A DNA stretch of 64,000 bases from Sycobia sp. Sy_11 (taxonomy: Eukaryota; Arthropoda; Insecta; Hymenoptera; Epichrysomallidae): contig JACCIC010000094.1 in the NCBI GenBank assembly GCA_018907035.1, positions 1,919,001 through 1,983,000 on the forward strand, in the 5' to 3' direction. Position 1 is the stretch's first letter. Each line of letters begins with the position of its first letter. The position numbers were made by a program, and so were the translations under genes. The notes under the pieces were generated by a model. It was not told where the DNA came from. It saw only the letters and a program-made list of their open reading frames with translations, and did no database searches. Below are positions 1 to 11,034 of this stretch, one piece after another.

Positions 1-30
1 TTAAAAAAATAGAAAATCATAAATATATAC

Positions 31-150
31 AGCAAGGACATAAAGCATTTAGTGTTAGTCTTTATATAAAGTGTAGTTTTGATGACGCACAATTCGAATA
101 TCAAAGTTATAGACAAGTAGATGAAGAAATAGGACCCTCGCCTGCTGAAT
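31..150 (+). pseudogene. Possible upstream fragment of the Polinton-type polymerase gene
   Basis: One frame stays open for about 40 codons and ends at a TAG near 150. Its composition resembles the uncharacterised region that precedes B-family DNA polymerase in large insect Polinton-like proteins. The assignment rests mainly on its position just upstream of the clearer polymerase remains, in the same orientation. It is too short and decayed to be sure. Confidence 0.3.
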
Positions 151-360
151 AGTTCATGCAGAAATTACAAGTAATTCACATAAATTCACATAAAGACCTA
201 CCTTTGTGCTCCAAACATATTGCACCTCTAGGAGAGAATTTAATTTAAAAAATTATAACGACATTATAGGATAAAAATCATTATATCATACATTATCGAG
301 CCTTGCAATAAGTTCAATATGGCTTATGCTTGAAAAAAAAGTAGAGTATTGAAACTTACA

Positions 361-1262
361 GAGAAACTATGGCTTAAAGATTATATTGATTTAAATAACG
401 AAAGCATGATAAAAATTAATTTGGAAAGTTATTTTTTTAATTTTTGAAAAATACCAATTACGGAAGACTATGGACAATGAAAGAAAAATTGTTGATGTAA
501 AGTTAATAGATGGCGTGTACGTCATGGTGCAATATTATACATTAATAATCACTAGTCCAAATTTCCATAATCGTTCCTTTTTTGATCAAAATTTGGTTAC
601 TGTACAGTTATTGTGAACTGAAATTCATATAAGAAAACCTATATATATATATTGGGATGCTCCTATAGAATTTATCAAAAAGTCTCATTTACAGATTTCG
701 TTCTGAATATATGCGAAATAGAGTAGGTGGAAAATGTAAATTATTATATACGGATACTGATAGTCTTGTATATGAAGTAAAAAACGTTAATATGTATGAC
801 TTGATGCGGAAGGATAGTCATAAATTTGATACATCCGATTATCTTCAGAATAGTGCTTATAAAATATCCTAGAAAAATCAGAAAATTGTTGGCTTAATAA
901 AGGATGAGTGTAATGGTAGAATTTTAACTGAATTTATTGAATTGCGAAGTAAAATGTATAGTATAAAAATTCAAAAAGAAAGTCAAATCAAGAAAGCCAA
1001 GAGTGTTATAAATACAGTAGTAAAAAATACAAAAAGTTTTGAAGATTGCATACAATGCTTGGAAGAAAAAACCACCATACATAGAGATTAGTATAATATT
1101 CACTCGAGACTTTCTATTCTACAAACGGAAAAATAAAATAAAGTAACTTTGAATTCTCTTGACGCTAAACATTTTATAGAAACAGGTTCCATAGACAGTC
1201 TTCCTTAAGAATATTATAACATTTTTAAATATGAAAGTGAATTAAATGAACAGGTCGCTTAG
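361..1262 (+). pseudogene. Decayed B-family DNA polymerase of a Polinton/Maverick-type element
   Basis: Broken reading frames on the plus strand carry, in order, a degenerate palm-region block around 361-600, the polymerase metal-binding motif YTDTDS at about 748-765, and downstream conserved blocks to about 1260. YTDTDS is the signature of protein-primed and related B-family polymerases that replicate Polinton/Maverick elements and linear viral genomes. Stops and frame changes occur throughout (for example just before and after the YTDTDS block), so no functional enzyme is encoded. The minus-strand gene at 1960-2570 looks like a second gene of the same element. A free virus relative is possible, but old integrated element DNA is more likely. 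Confidence 0.75.
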
Positions 1263-1959
1263 AATGATTAGAAACAACACTGCAAATGCCCAAATACTAT
1301 AACTGTATACGGAACAAGTTGTAACAAGAATAGAAGAAGGCGCAGATAGTAACACATATTACCTGAGCACATTGCTCAACTGAACGAGGCCAGCGACAAG
1401 ACTTTACAAAATTCACCTGAGCAAGTCGGGATAAGAATAGTGAGCGGTAAGTGAGAGAGTTTGCGTAAACGAAGGCGGAGTACATTAGACATGGAGATGA
1501 AAAATGGAGGGGACATAGACCTTATGGAAAGAGGAAAGCAACCGAAAAAACGAGAGTGTAGAGAGAGCTTAGTCATTCAATGCCGTGGTGAGCAGTGGTT
1601 CTAAAAAAAATATATACATTTTTCCTAAAAGCAACTGTTCAACGACAATCATAGGCAATGGAACTGAGTCGAAATGACGTTCCCTGGTGCTGAGTTGTGT
1701 CCTCAATTGATAGCACAGCTAACAGCTGCTGATTACATATCAAATTTTAACGACGACAGAATACAACTAGAGAATTCATTTTTTCAGGTATTTTTTTTAA
1801 TTTTAATTGTGAAACTGATTAAAGTATGTATCAGTGAAACTGATAGGAGTATATATCAGTTTCACACTCATTGTGAAATTGATAGGAGTATGGTGATTGT
1901 GCATTAATATACTATACTATCCATACGCAGCTCCTGGATAGTACAGTATATTTCACTCG
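1263..1959. other. Element-internal or intergenic sequence without a recognisable gene
   Basis: AT-rich sequence between the two Polinton-type gene remnants. A short repeated phrase around GTGAAACTGATAGGAGTATA occurs near 1830 and 1870. I see no coding signal that holds for more than about 75 codons and no conserved motif. Confidence 0.5.
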
Positions 1960-2570
1960 TGTGACTTATTTTCCGCAGATCTTTCTGCTAGCAATATCCT
2001 TAATTGATTTATTAATTCCTTCGGGATATCTCAGTGTACATAGTGTTTTTATAATTCTAAATCGAGGTAAAATACCGCCTCCTTTTTTCGTAAACATCGG
2101 TAAAATAAATTCTAAAAAATTTTTTATTTTTCATTACGCGAATTCCGTTATTTTTATCATAATCTTTCTTATTAGCATTTAATACTTCGAGAATTCTTTG
2201 ATAAGTTTGATGATAGTTTCTTGTTCATTCATTTCTAAAGAATAGTTCTAACAATCAATAAGTGATGGGGTATTTTGTATTTTTCACTATGAAATTACCG
2301 TTGGCGAAATTTATCGGTAAATTTCCAATTATGAGATCATTATTTTCCTTATGTACTCCATACATAAAATCCAGAAATGTAAGGCGATTACGGTACACCA
2401 TTTCTAAATATTTTTTGAGAATTTTATCATCTTGCTCACTATCACTCTCAGCTAATTCGGAGAAGTATAAATATTGTCAGAGCTTTCATGATTTTGTAGA
2501 GTGTCGTTACTAATTTCTGTATTAGTATCAGAATTATCCTCATCATAAGGCAAGGATTCTTTAATTTTGT
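1960..2570 (-). pseudogene. Remnant of a second Polinton/Maverick-associated gene
   Basis: Read on the minus strand, separate frames give an acidic leader, then a segment with YRNRLTFLDFMYGVHKENND and IIGNLPINFANGNFIV, then a basic end containing FTKKGGGILPRFRI. This layout matches a family of uncharacterised proteins that I know from insect Polinton-like elements. The gene points toward the polymerase remnant, as in a compact element with genes on both strands. Several stops and frame changes break it. Function in the element is unknown to me; a virion-related role is only a guess. Confidence 0.5.
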
Positions 2571-3269
2571 TTCCTGTTTAAAAGTTGACAAATTATTCTT
2601 TTCTTCTTTAGTAATATTTGAGATATCAGGTAGGCACTTTTGCTACAATAATAAGTTTATCCAGAGAAGTAACAATTGTTTTGAAGGTTTCACCAAACAT
2701 ACGCGTTCTACATTCGCTCGATCATAATTTAATAATTTATATTTTTTACGGTACTGTATTTAAAGATAAATACATTAGAGGTCTCAAATTAAGCTGATTG
2801 CAAATAATTTAAAATAATTTTAAAAATATTATGGAAAAAGAAATTTGTTTGATTATTATCGTATTTAATGTTTGATATTGGTGGGAGTTTCAAAAAGTGC
2901 AAAATTGTAATTTTATAAAAACTTTTTTGTTGTACTTAAACAAAATGCCTGATACATAATAACTTAATATCTTATATCAATAAATTTCTTCAATAACTCA
3001 ACGGCCGATCAGCAATTTTTGTATATGAATGTATTGTTAGGAACTTAAGCTACGCATACTAGTTTTTGAAATCTGTTGAAAGAATATTACTTTCATATCA
3101 AAATTGCCTAAGTATACCTAATTCTACATATAAATATACAAATGTCAATCAATGATGACTCTCAAATAGGACGGTAAAATTCTCCCAAGTTTAATCAATT
3201 TATGTATAACATTTTATATTATAATGTATATACTAAATTTAAAAAAAAATCGAAACAAAATCGATTTTT
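2571..3269. other. AT-rich stretch without visible genes
   Basis: The sequence is AT-rich with short homopolymer runs. It may include the decayed end of the Polinton-type element to the left and the outer end of the mariner element to the right, but I could not find a terminal repeat for either. Confidence 0.4.
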
Positions 3270-4150
3270 TTCATGTACGAAGATGGCCCCACAAGTACCT
3301 GATCTAACAAATAAAACTCAAAAATTTTGGAAAAAAATATATTTATTTTTCAACATAATCTCTTTTCAGCTCTATACACTTTTCCCAGCAATGCTCGATA
3401 AGTTCGATACCCTTTTTATAATAAATATTGCCAAACTCGTCATAATAACCATTAACTGCCGGCATCATCTCTTCATTGTTGGAAAATCTGTGACCAGCGA
3501 GTCATTTTTTCAAGTCTGAGAACAGAAAATAATCCGAGGGAGCTGAATATGGCGAATAGGATGCATAAAGTAGTAATTTAAACTTTAATTCATTAATTTT
3601 GGCGATTGCAATAATGGATGTGTGAGCCTAGCCTTGATGGAACAACACTTTCTTCTAAGCCAAATGCGGCCGTTTTCGTTTGATTTTTTCGCTCAAACGT
3701 TGCAATAAGTTCACATAATACTCGCTGTTGATAGTTTTTCCTTTTTCAAGATAGTCAATGAAAAGGATCTCACACGTATCCCAAATGCGGCACCCATCTT
3801 GCGCACAGCTTTGTCATCTCCAGATTTTCAGTTAATATGCGATGTACCGCACTTTTTGAAATGCCTATCCTGTCTGCTACCTCGCGCACTTTCAGTCGAC
3901 GATCCTCCAGTACCGCTTTGTGGATTTTCTTTAACATTTCTGGAGTCGTCACCTCGTTTGGTCCACCACTGTGATGTTCATCTTGGCAGCTCATACAGCC
4001 TCGTTTAAACTCTGCTACCCAATATTTTGCTGTTGCAAATGAAGGAGCAGTCTCACCTAGAGTAGAATCTAGTTCAGTTTTTATATTGGTTGGGCTGAGG
4101 CCTTTCAAATAAAAGTATTGTAAAAACATTTTAATTTTGCAGTACCGGAA
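3270..4150 (-). mobile_element. Internally deleted mariner-type transposon
   Basis: The minus strand encodes the two ends of a mariner transposase with the middle missing. The start at 4129 gives a 119-residue open frame with the N-terminal helix-turn-helix region (ADRIGISKSAVHRILTENLE and KLCARWVPHL). It then joins directly to the C-terminal half, which carries YASYSPYSAPSDYFLFSDLK and KKGIELIEHCWEKC. The segment normally carrying the first catalytic aspartates is absent, and stops interrupt the distal half. Such short elements usually cannot move by themselves. Terminal inverted repeats could not be fixed, so the ends are approximate. Confidence 0.8.
3770..4129 (-). pseudogene. N-terminal part of a mariner transposase
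   Basis: Open frame of 119 residues starting MFLQYFYLKG. It holds the paired helix-turn-helix DNA-binding region of mariner transposases, including EVADRIGISKSAVHRIL at about residues 83-99. The normal linker WVPHL is present at about 112-116. Just after it, the frame runs into sequence belonging to the far C-terminal half of the enzyme, which marks the internal deletion. The catalytic domain is therefore lost. Confidence 0.8.
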
Positions 4151-5811
4151 AATATAGAATATTCTAGATCTTAATATTTTATTTTAAATAGTTCTGGAAT
4201 TAATGTAACATCGTTAAGACTTAATTAAACTTGTGACAGGTAAAGCTCGTTTGACTTTTAGCTTGTCAAGAATATTTTCAATTTGATAATTTGCAATATC
4301 GGGGGATACATTTGAAAAAATTACTCTTTTTTATCTAGAAACCAATGGTCTTATACTGACTTTTTTACCCTCGATTAGCAGGAATTTGTTTTTGCTGATG
4401 ATTTCAGTTACTAGATTTTTCTTTGCAAGATATAAACAGACTCTATTGTTAGAGATTCTCGATGCATATATTACATTTTTCGGTTCAAGGATATATCCTA
4501 TACTGCACAAGTATAGTCGGTTAAGATTAGATTTTCCACACAATCGAGTATCAATTCACGTTCTTTTTTCGGAGTCTGTGTTATACCGGTTTATGTCAGT
4601 CTGTGTTATACTTTTTCAACCGTTAATTGGAGTGTCAATCACAAATGATGGAATTTCTTTGAAAAGTTTAGGTGTAGCATTATCTAAAGATGATAATTCC
4701 ATGAATTAAACACGCGTAAACGTGATTTTAAGGGCTTAGTCCTATATTGAGATACAACAGCACAGATTTTCGTAATTCGGAGCAAAATATAAAGACATCG
4801 CTGCTCATTCGTAAATCTACCGTACGACTGGCATTGTGTTCTTGTTTCGGGTCTCGGGACTATTAATGCAGTCTTTTCGTACAAACGTATAAATATTTAT
4901 GTTATATTGGTAAGTCTGAATGAAATACTATATAGAGCCATTTTGAAAAAAGTCTTTTTTCTTATACGTAATAGACCTGCACATATGCTATACTTATCCC
5001 TACATATTGGTAGCACAATTTATTTCGACATTCAACTTGTCGCAGAGGAAGCAGAATTATAAAAGGCTGTGAAAAGTCAATGCTACTGTCACTGCATAGT
5101 TGGCCGTCAAGCTTTTACACCTTGAGGTCAATACCCCTTTTTTTTTAAATCGATGCGACGCTATTCATTTATAAATAAGCTAAGCCAATCGCTAAAATAG
5201 CGGCAATATGCTGATGTTGCCCATATGAATACTAAATTCACATTTAATTGGAATTTGACATATAGCGAAGAATTTAATGAACGCACTTTGATTAATTATC
5301 AACTTTATTATTAACATTGTACAAAAACTACGAATCGAAAAAAAACTTTTATAAATTTAAATACTAAAAAGATTTTTTATTCTACTTCAAATTAAATTTT
5401 ATTCCATTTAAAAATCTGTAGCATTGTGTTAATATTCATTAAAAGGGGGTAACTCAATAATTTGATACGAATTAGAATTTGCTGTTTCAACAGAGCTCGC
5501 GTTCAAACAGAGTTCGCGTTGGTCATTCAATTCTTCTTTGCTATAAATTATAATTCGAATGGCAATCATTATGATCATTTTATTATAGTTTGTATGTGTG
5601 TGTGCGTGTATGTGTGTAGATTCCAACGATTCTTTCAATATTTCTTATATATGTGTATGTTTTTTAAGTAAATTAAAAATGAAATAGAAATCGCGATATT
5701 AAGCATTATAATTACATAATTATAGTTTGTACATATATTCACGCACGAGTGCAAACACACACACACACGCGCGCGCATTAAACACACACACATTAAAAAA
5801 TTCTTCAAAAC
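4151..5811. other. AT-rich stretch without visible genes
   Basis: No coding segment that I can support. It contains a GT-rich simple tract at about 5590-5622 and a CA/CG alternating tract at about 5756-5793. The short open frames near 4386-4709 show no family motif. Confidence 0.5.
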
Positions 5812-6029
5812 CCGGAATTTTCAAAAATTCTCGGTAACATTGTGCCGTTGGTGAGAGGAATACGATATAGACGCTGTGTTACCGCATTCGCGCAGCGGCG
5901 ATCGGGCGCTGTGCAAAAATTTGGGAGAAGGGATCGCGAGCTCTCCCGAAATTCTGGGAACTGCAACCGTCGAACATTTCTTGGTACATCTTCGCAACTT
6001 CGCATATGGCAAGAATATAACATATTAAT
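5812..6029 (-). repeat. Dispersed repeat, copy 1 (partner inverted at 57344)
   Basis: The reverse complement aligns along about 215 bases with 57344-57562, at roughly three quarters identity by eye. Shared blocks include GTTCGACGGTTGCA, GGGAGAGCTCGCGA and a GCCCGAT..CCGCTGC stretch. Both copies happen to read as similar short peptides, but with small insertions and no initiation or splice context, so I call it a non-coding dispersed repeat. Confidence 0.65.
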
Positions 6030-6905
6030 TTATTGTGGACTTAACTGATTTATTGTGGATTTAACTGATTCTTTTCATATTACTTATATATTTATGCTTT
6101 TTCTTAAAGAAAATTGATTTCGCAAGAGTATAACAACTATATAGCAAATATAAAAATCAAATGATGTGAGATATCAGGCGCTGAAATCGACCGACATAAA
6201 GTTAGCCCTAACAAGGATAAAAATTACATATTGAAGGATGAATTGTCAACCATGCAAACCTCTAAATTATCTTAACGGGCATCAATATCTATAATTTCCC
6301 AAACAAAGCGCCGCGGCAAGTCGATTCGCGTTGGCACACGCACATATCACACAAACACGCGCATGAGTCCTTATTATATGCGAACGCCTGACGGTCAAAG
6401 TCTCTAATCCAGCGCGCGCTCCTCGCTCTCGAGGTCATTATCCCTTATCGACGATCGACCCCCCCCCTCCCCGCCGATACCGCAAGCTTCTTCTTCCGCG
6501 CGACCCCCTCCACCCCTTTCTGCGTATATATTCTTAAGGTTTATACACTCGCGTATATATACATAAGTACGCGGGCCGCGGCGTTGATATCGGCCTAGGA
6601 TAGTCTCCATGGCTACACGCTGTATAATATACTATATTATATACATATACTGCGGACACGAGTTCCGTGCGCCGCGCTCAGCGATCGAAACGCGGCGTTT
6701 CTTCCGGTGTGTGTATATATACAGGTATATATATAAAGCAGAGTCGCGCGGGGCGATGGACTCGCTGGATCCGCATCGCAAAACTAAATCCAAGGCGACG
6801 ACCACCCCCCGAGTGCTCGAGTCAGTCCGCGCGCGTGCCTTCGGTCGCAAGTACATATGTCGACGGGGGTGCAGCGCTGAGTTTCCGCCACCGTCGCCGA
6901 CACGC

Positions 6906-6946
6906 TATATATATATATATATAGTCGCTTTTATCTCTCCTGCTGC

Positions 6947-6999
<53 letters not shown>
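6906..6999. repeat. (TA)n microsatellites
   Basis: Two TA tracts, about 6906-6924 and 6949-6999, separated by a short CT-rich spacer. They generate long artificial IYIYIY frames on both strands. Confidence 0.95.
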
Positions 7000-7002
<3 letters not shown>

Positions 7003-7144
7003 ACGTGTGTTTGTGTGTGTTGGTAGTTGATAAATCGGAAGTGCAAGCTCATCGAAGCTCAGGGGTTGCGGGGCGGACATCGGCCCCGACCTTTGTCCGT
7101 GCGCCCGGACTATACAGTAAAAACATAGGAAAGAGAGTGAGATA

Positions 7145-7226
7145 GAGAGATAGAGAGAGGTAGTAAACACGACCCTGGCTAGATCCTTCGTCGTGTGTGT
7201 GCGCGCGCGCGTGTGTATGTGTGTGT
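7145..7226. repeat. GA-rich and GT/GC simple repeat
   Basis: A GATAGAGAG tract is followed by GTGTGTGCGCGCGCGCGTGTGT at about 7193-7226. Low-complexity sequence, no gene. Confidence 0.9.
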
Positions 7227-7230
7227 CGCG

Positions 7231-7969
7231 AAGGTGAGCGGTTTGTTTTATTTTTTTTTTTAATTTTCTTGATTACTTTCTCGCACGAATCCAAAAAATC
7301 ATGGATCCCGTGTAAGCGAGAGGTCAACTTTATATCTGAAGTCGGAAAATCGAACATAGAGATCGTTAGGTATAAAATCGCACATTTCAGAATTGATAAT
7401 AATGTTTCAATATGTAGAATTTTCAAATAAGAACCAAATTCAATTCTACGTTCTTCTTCTTAAGCGTTTTTTATTGTATATACCATTGAAACGGTAGAAA
7501 TTGTGATTTTTCAGAATCGGAAAATCAGGTTTTACTTAATTTAATTGTCATTATATCCTTCAGGTTCAATAAAAACTAAGTGTCAACTGTAGAAGACAAT
7601 CAAAGTATAATTTTACAAAGTATTTACATTATTTTAATGCAATTTAAGTTCGAGTCCTTCCATTAATTCATTTGCCTGATTATGATCAAATAGAAGTTTC
7701 ATTATATTCGTAACGGAATGTCTTTCTTTTATGAAAATTTTGAAAGCTGGCGTTTGATAATTGAATAATACGATAGCTGTTAAATGTATTCTATATAATA
7801 TATATATGGTCCTTATATATACTCAAAATTTAGATATTTTGTTAATTTATGTAATGTTCGGTCGTGAATTCTTTTAGAAAACTAACTCGTAAAATAAAAC
7901 AATTATATAGACATCTAAACTATTGAATCTATATTGTCCATTGTAACTTCATCCTCGTTATTGGTACCT

Positions 7970-8027
<58 letters not shown>

Positions 8028-8220
8028 TACATTGCAACCCCGAATTTAAAGCAAATCATTGCAGGCGTCAGAGGTATAATTATAAATTATATATAATTCA
8101 CATAATCCATATACATTCGTCCTAACGCACTCGTGAACGGGCCTTTAAAAAAAAGGGAGAAAAATAATAACCGTGCTCAAGACCGCGTATCCGATAACAA
8201 CACTGATCAAAAAGAAAAAT
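7231..8220. other. AT-rich spacer upstream of exon 1, with a (TA)n tract
   Basis: No coding evidence. A long TA microsatellite lies at about 7974-8021. The rest is AT-rich with no recognised motif. Confidence 0.5.
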
Positions 8221-8335
8221 AAAATCGGTCCGTCTGTACCATCCGCGCGGCCTATCAGATGGCTGCTGCTGCTACTGCCGCTGCCGCTGTCGCCGCCGAG
8301 CGTGAAGAATCCCGGTGCGCCGCCAAGCCGCGGCC
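8221..8335 (+). promoter_or_regulatory. GC-rich 5-prime leader of the coiled-coil gene with an overlapping upstream ORF
   Basis: The sequence is GC-rich and trinucleotide-rich just before the proposed start at 8336. An upstream ATG at 8259 is in another frame and reads an alanine-rich peptide across the true start and on past the exon 1 donor. If transcribed, it would act as an upstream open reading frame that could reduce translation from 8336. Confidence 0.4.
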
Positions 8336-8396
8336 ATGGCTGCCGCGAGAACGTCCCTCGTCGAGCAGAAGCGGCTTCAGTGGGCCAAGGAGCGGG
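8336..8396 (+). CDS. Coiled-coil gene exon 1 (start exon)
   Basis: Starts at an ATG in the context GCGGCCATGG and reads MAAARTSLVEQKRLQWAKER. It ends at G|GTAATA, leaving one base of a split codon. An in-frame ATG at 8315 would add seven residues, but its context is weaker. The split codon becomes Glu when joined to exon 2. Confidence 0.75.
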
Positions 8397-8432
8397 GTAA
8401 TAGCCATTTTGACTATGGCTTAAACGCACTTG

Positions 8433-8491
<59 letters not shown>

Positions 8492-9214
8492 TTTGTCCGC
8501 ACAATTTTTCGAAAGTCAGTGTTCGCACCGCACTTCTTTTTTTTAAAATAAATTTATTATTCCGTATAAATATATTATATCTAGTTTGTATTACATTTGT
8601 AAAAAGGAAAAAAAGTAATCGGGAAAAACTTCGGAAAAGCATTGATAAGAATTTGTGTACATGTTTTTTTGGAGGCGATGATTACGAATGTCGCAGTCGC
8701 CGTCGATACAGATTAAATTTTCACGGCAAAATCCATAAAATTTTATCTCGGAAAGTATACTCATAGGAAAGACAATTTTTTTTATTTCACACCTTTTTCG
8801 GTCGCGAAAGAAATTTCGTCCACAGAGAAATTAAAGATCTGCGCCACGGCAAATTTCCGAGATCGCATCGATGGTGCGTGGCCGAATCCTGAAAAAATCA
8901 AAAACACTTTATAGTCTTCATCCGTAAGTACTTGTGCTATTGATCGCGAAAATATGCTGCTTCTGAAGAAAAAACGTATAGAACAAAAATAATGATATTT
9001 GAGTATGTATACAACATTTGTTGAAATATTTTTTAGAAATTTAAAAATTTTTTCATATTATCCGAGATAAGAAGTTCGAAAAACTATCATTTTTATGATT
9101 TTGAAACATAGAAATTCTTTTTCCTTTTCCGTCTAAATCCATTATTCGTAATAAACATCTTAATTATCTAAATCATGACAGTTCGTATACCAAATTATGT
9201 ACACAAACATATAT

Positions 9215-9264
<50 letters not shown>

Positions 9265-10998
9265 TTCTTTTTTTCTTTTCGATATTTTTTAAGTATTGAA
9301 TTTGGGTTTATGAATTATATACTTTTTGTTTAATAACGATATAATAGTTATTGTATTATTGTAAAATATATAATATGCTCAAGATACGTCAAATAGTTTC
9401 GGAGATTGGTTTTGATAATCCGTACTTTGCTAAAAATATTTTGATGCACTGATAAAAAAAAAAATTCTTTAAAAAATTTATAAAAGATTTTTAAGAAATA
9501 TACGTATGAGTTTCGTATGAGAAGATACTACGTTTACTTTGTAGTTTTGTTCATTTTTTGTTCGAAGTAATCTTTCTTTTATAAAATTAATAAAATTTGT
9601 TATAACACTCTATTGATATAGTGTTAAGATACATCTGAATATCTTGCATAATTTTTTATTTGAGCTGTGATCTCATATTGTTTGTTTTTAACTGCACTTC
9701 TACTGAAAATGTTTAGATACGATTTATTATAAGATTTAAATAATAATAATATATATAGAGTTCGTATTATTATAGTAATAGACAATTCTATATACAATAA
9801 GCTTTTCACAATTGACTTAAATAACTTTTTTAAAATAAAAAATTAAATAAAAAAGAATTGACGCAAAAATACGATCAATTTTCATTCAATTTTTGGATGT
9901 GATTTTTTATTATTAAATTAGTTTTATTTTTATCTGGACATTCGATTTTGGTTTTCTGCATTCGCCTTTCCATATTTCCTGAAAAAATCTTGGTATTTAT
10001 AAAATCTTCGCAATTTTTTTTTGACTTTTTTACTCTCTTACGTATGCAACAATCGCCCACAATCTATATAATTTTAAGATTATAAAAGAAACAATATAAT
10101 AGCAATAATATATTCATTACTAATTATATTCATTCTGATATTTTTCAATAGAAGAAATGTCAAGACTTACTGGGACTTATGCCACGCTTAAAACTAGCGC
10201 ATCGAGCCGCGCCGCTTTGTGGTAAAGACAAATGTTTACACAATATTCTTATTCTGACTTTGTTTATGTGTATGTAAATAAATTACGCACTTGCTGTCAC
10301 ATTCTCACCTGGTAATTTCAATATGGAAATTAATTTCATCTCTTGAATAAAATTTTAATATTTATTCAACAGATTTATGAGATGCGAAGAGTGGGGGCGG
10401 TCAAAACTACACCGAGAAAATATTTCTAGAAAAGATTACAATACTACGCAATCATTATATCAGATACTGATAAAATAAAAAAAAATGACCATACTTTCGA
10501 AAAACATTTTATAGGAAAAAAGGTCACAATTTACCATTAATCTAGTAAAAACTATTAGAAACTGTAGTCATTTCTTGGATTTTTGCAGTCTGTGATCAAA
10601 TTGCTGGACAGTATTGTAATTTTTATTAGAAGATTTTTCGACGTGTATGAAATGGTAAAACAAATACAAACATACAATAAGTTGTGTCGTATTCTCCTAA
10701 AAGCTTTTGTCATACCCCCAGAAATTTTCTAAAACTTCATTAAATTTTCATTACAAAAAATTTCTTGGGAGCGCCTGCTACGAATACAACTATAAGATAA
10801 TTGATGCACTGTACAGATTTACAGTTTGTACGTAATATTCGAAAAAATTTACGCGTAATTTTACAATTTGATAAAATATATAGAACCATTTTTAAACGAG
10901 AACCGATATATGTGTAGAAGCTTTATCAGTCATCTAACCGATAGCCAGCGCGCTTGCCACAAAACTTTATTGATTGTTCATGGAATCCGAGGAAATTG

Positions 10999-11034
<36 letters not shown>

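Larger units (their letters stand above)
6300..7230. promoter_or_regulatory. GC-rich, CpG-rich island, candidate promoter region of the coiled-coil gene
   Basis: This stretch stands out from the AT-rich surroundings by many CG dinucleotides and GC-rich blocks, broken by TA-rich and TG-rich simple repeats. It lies 1-2 kb upstream of the first coding exon at 8336. An ATG with good context at about 6756 starts a frame that runs into TA repeats, so I do not treat it as coding. It could hold a transcription start or an untranslated exon; the sequence alone does not decide. Confidence 0.35.

Noticed and set aside
6609..7145. 178-residue plus-strand open frame
   Set aside because: Much of it is TA-repeat translation (IYIYIY) and GC-rich promoter-like sequence; no splice sites or motif support it.
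8145..8642. 165-residue minus-strand frame across exon 1
   Set aside because: It runs through a TA tract and is the shadow of the GC-rich exon 1 region.
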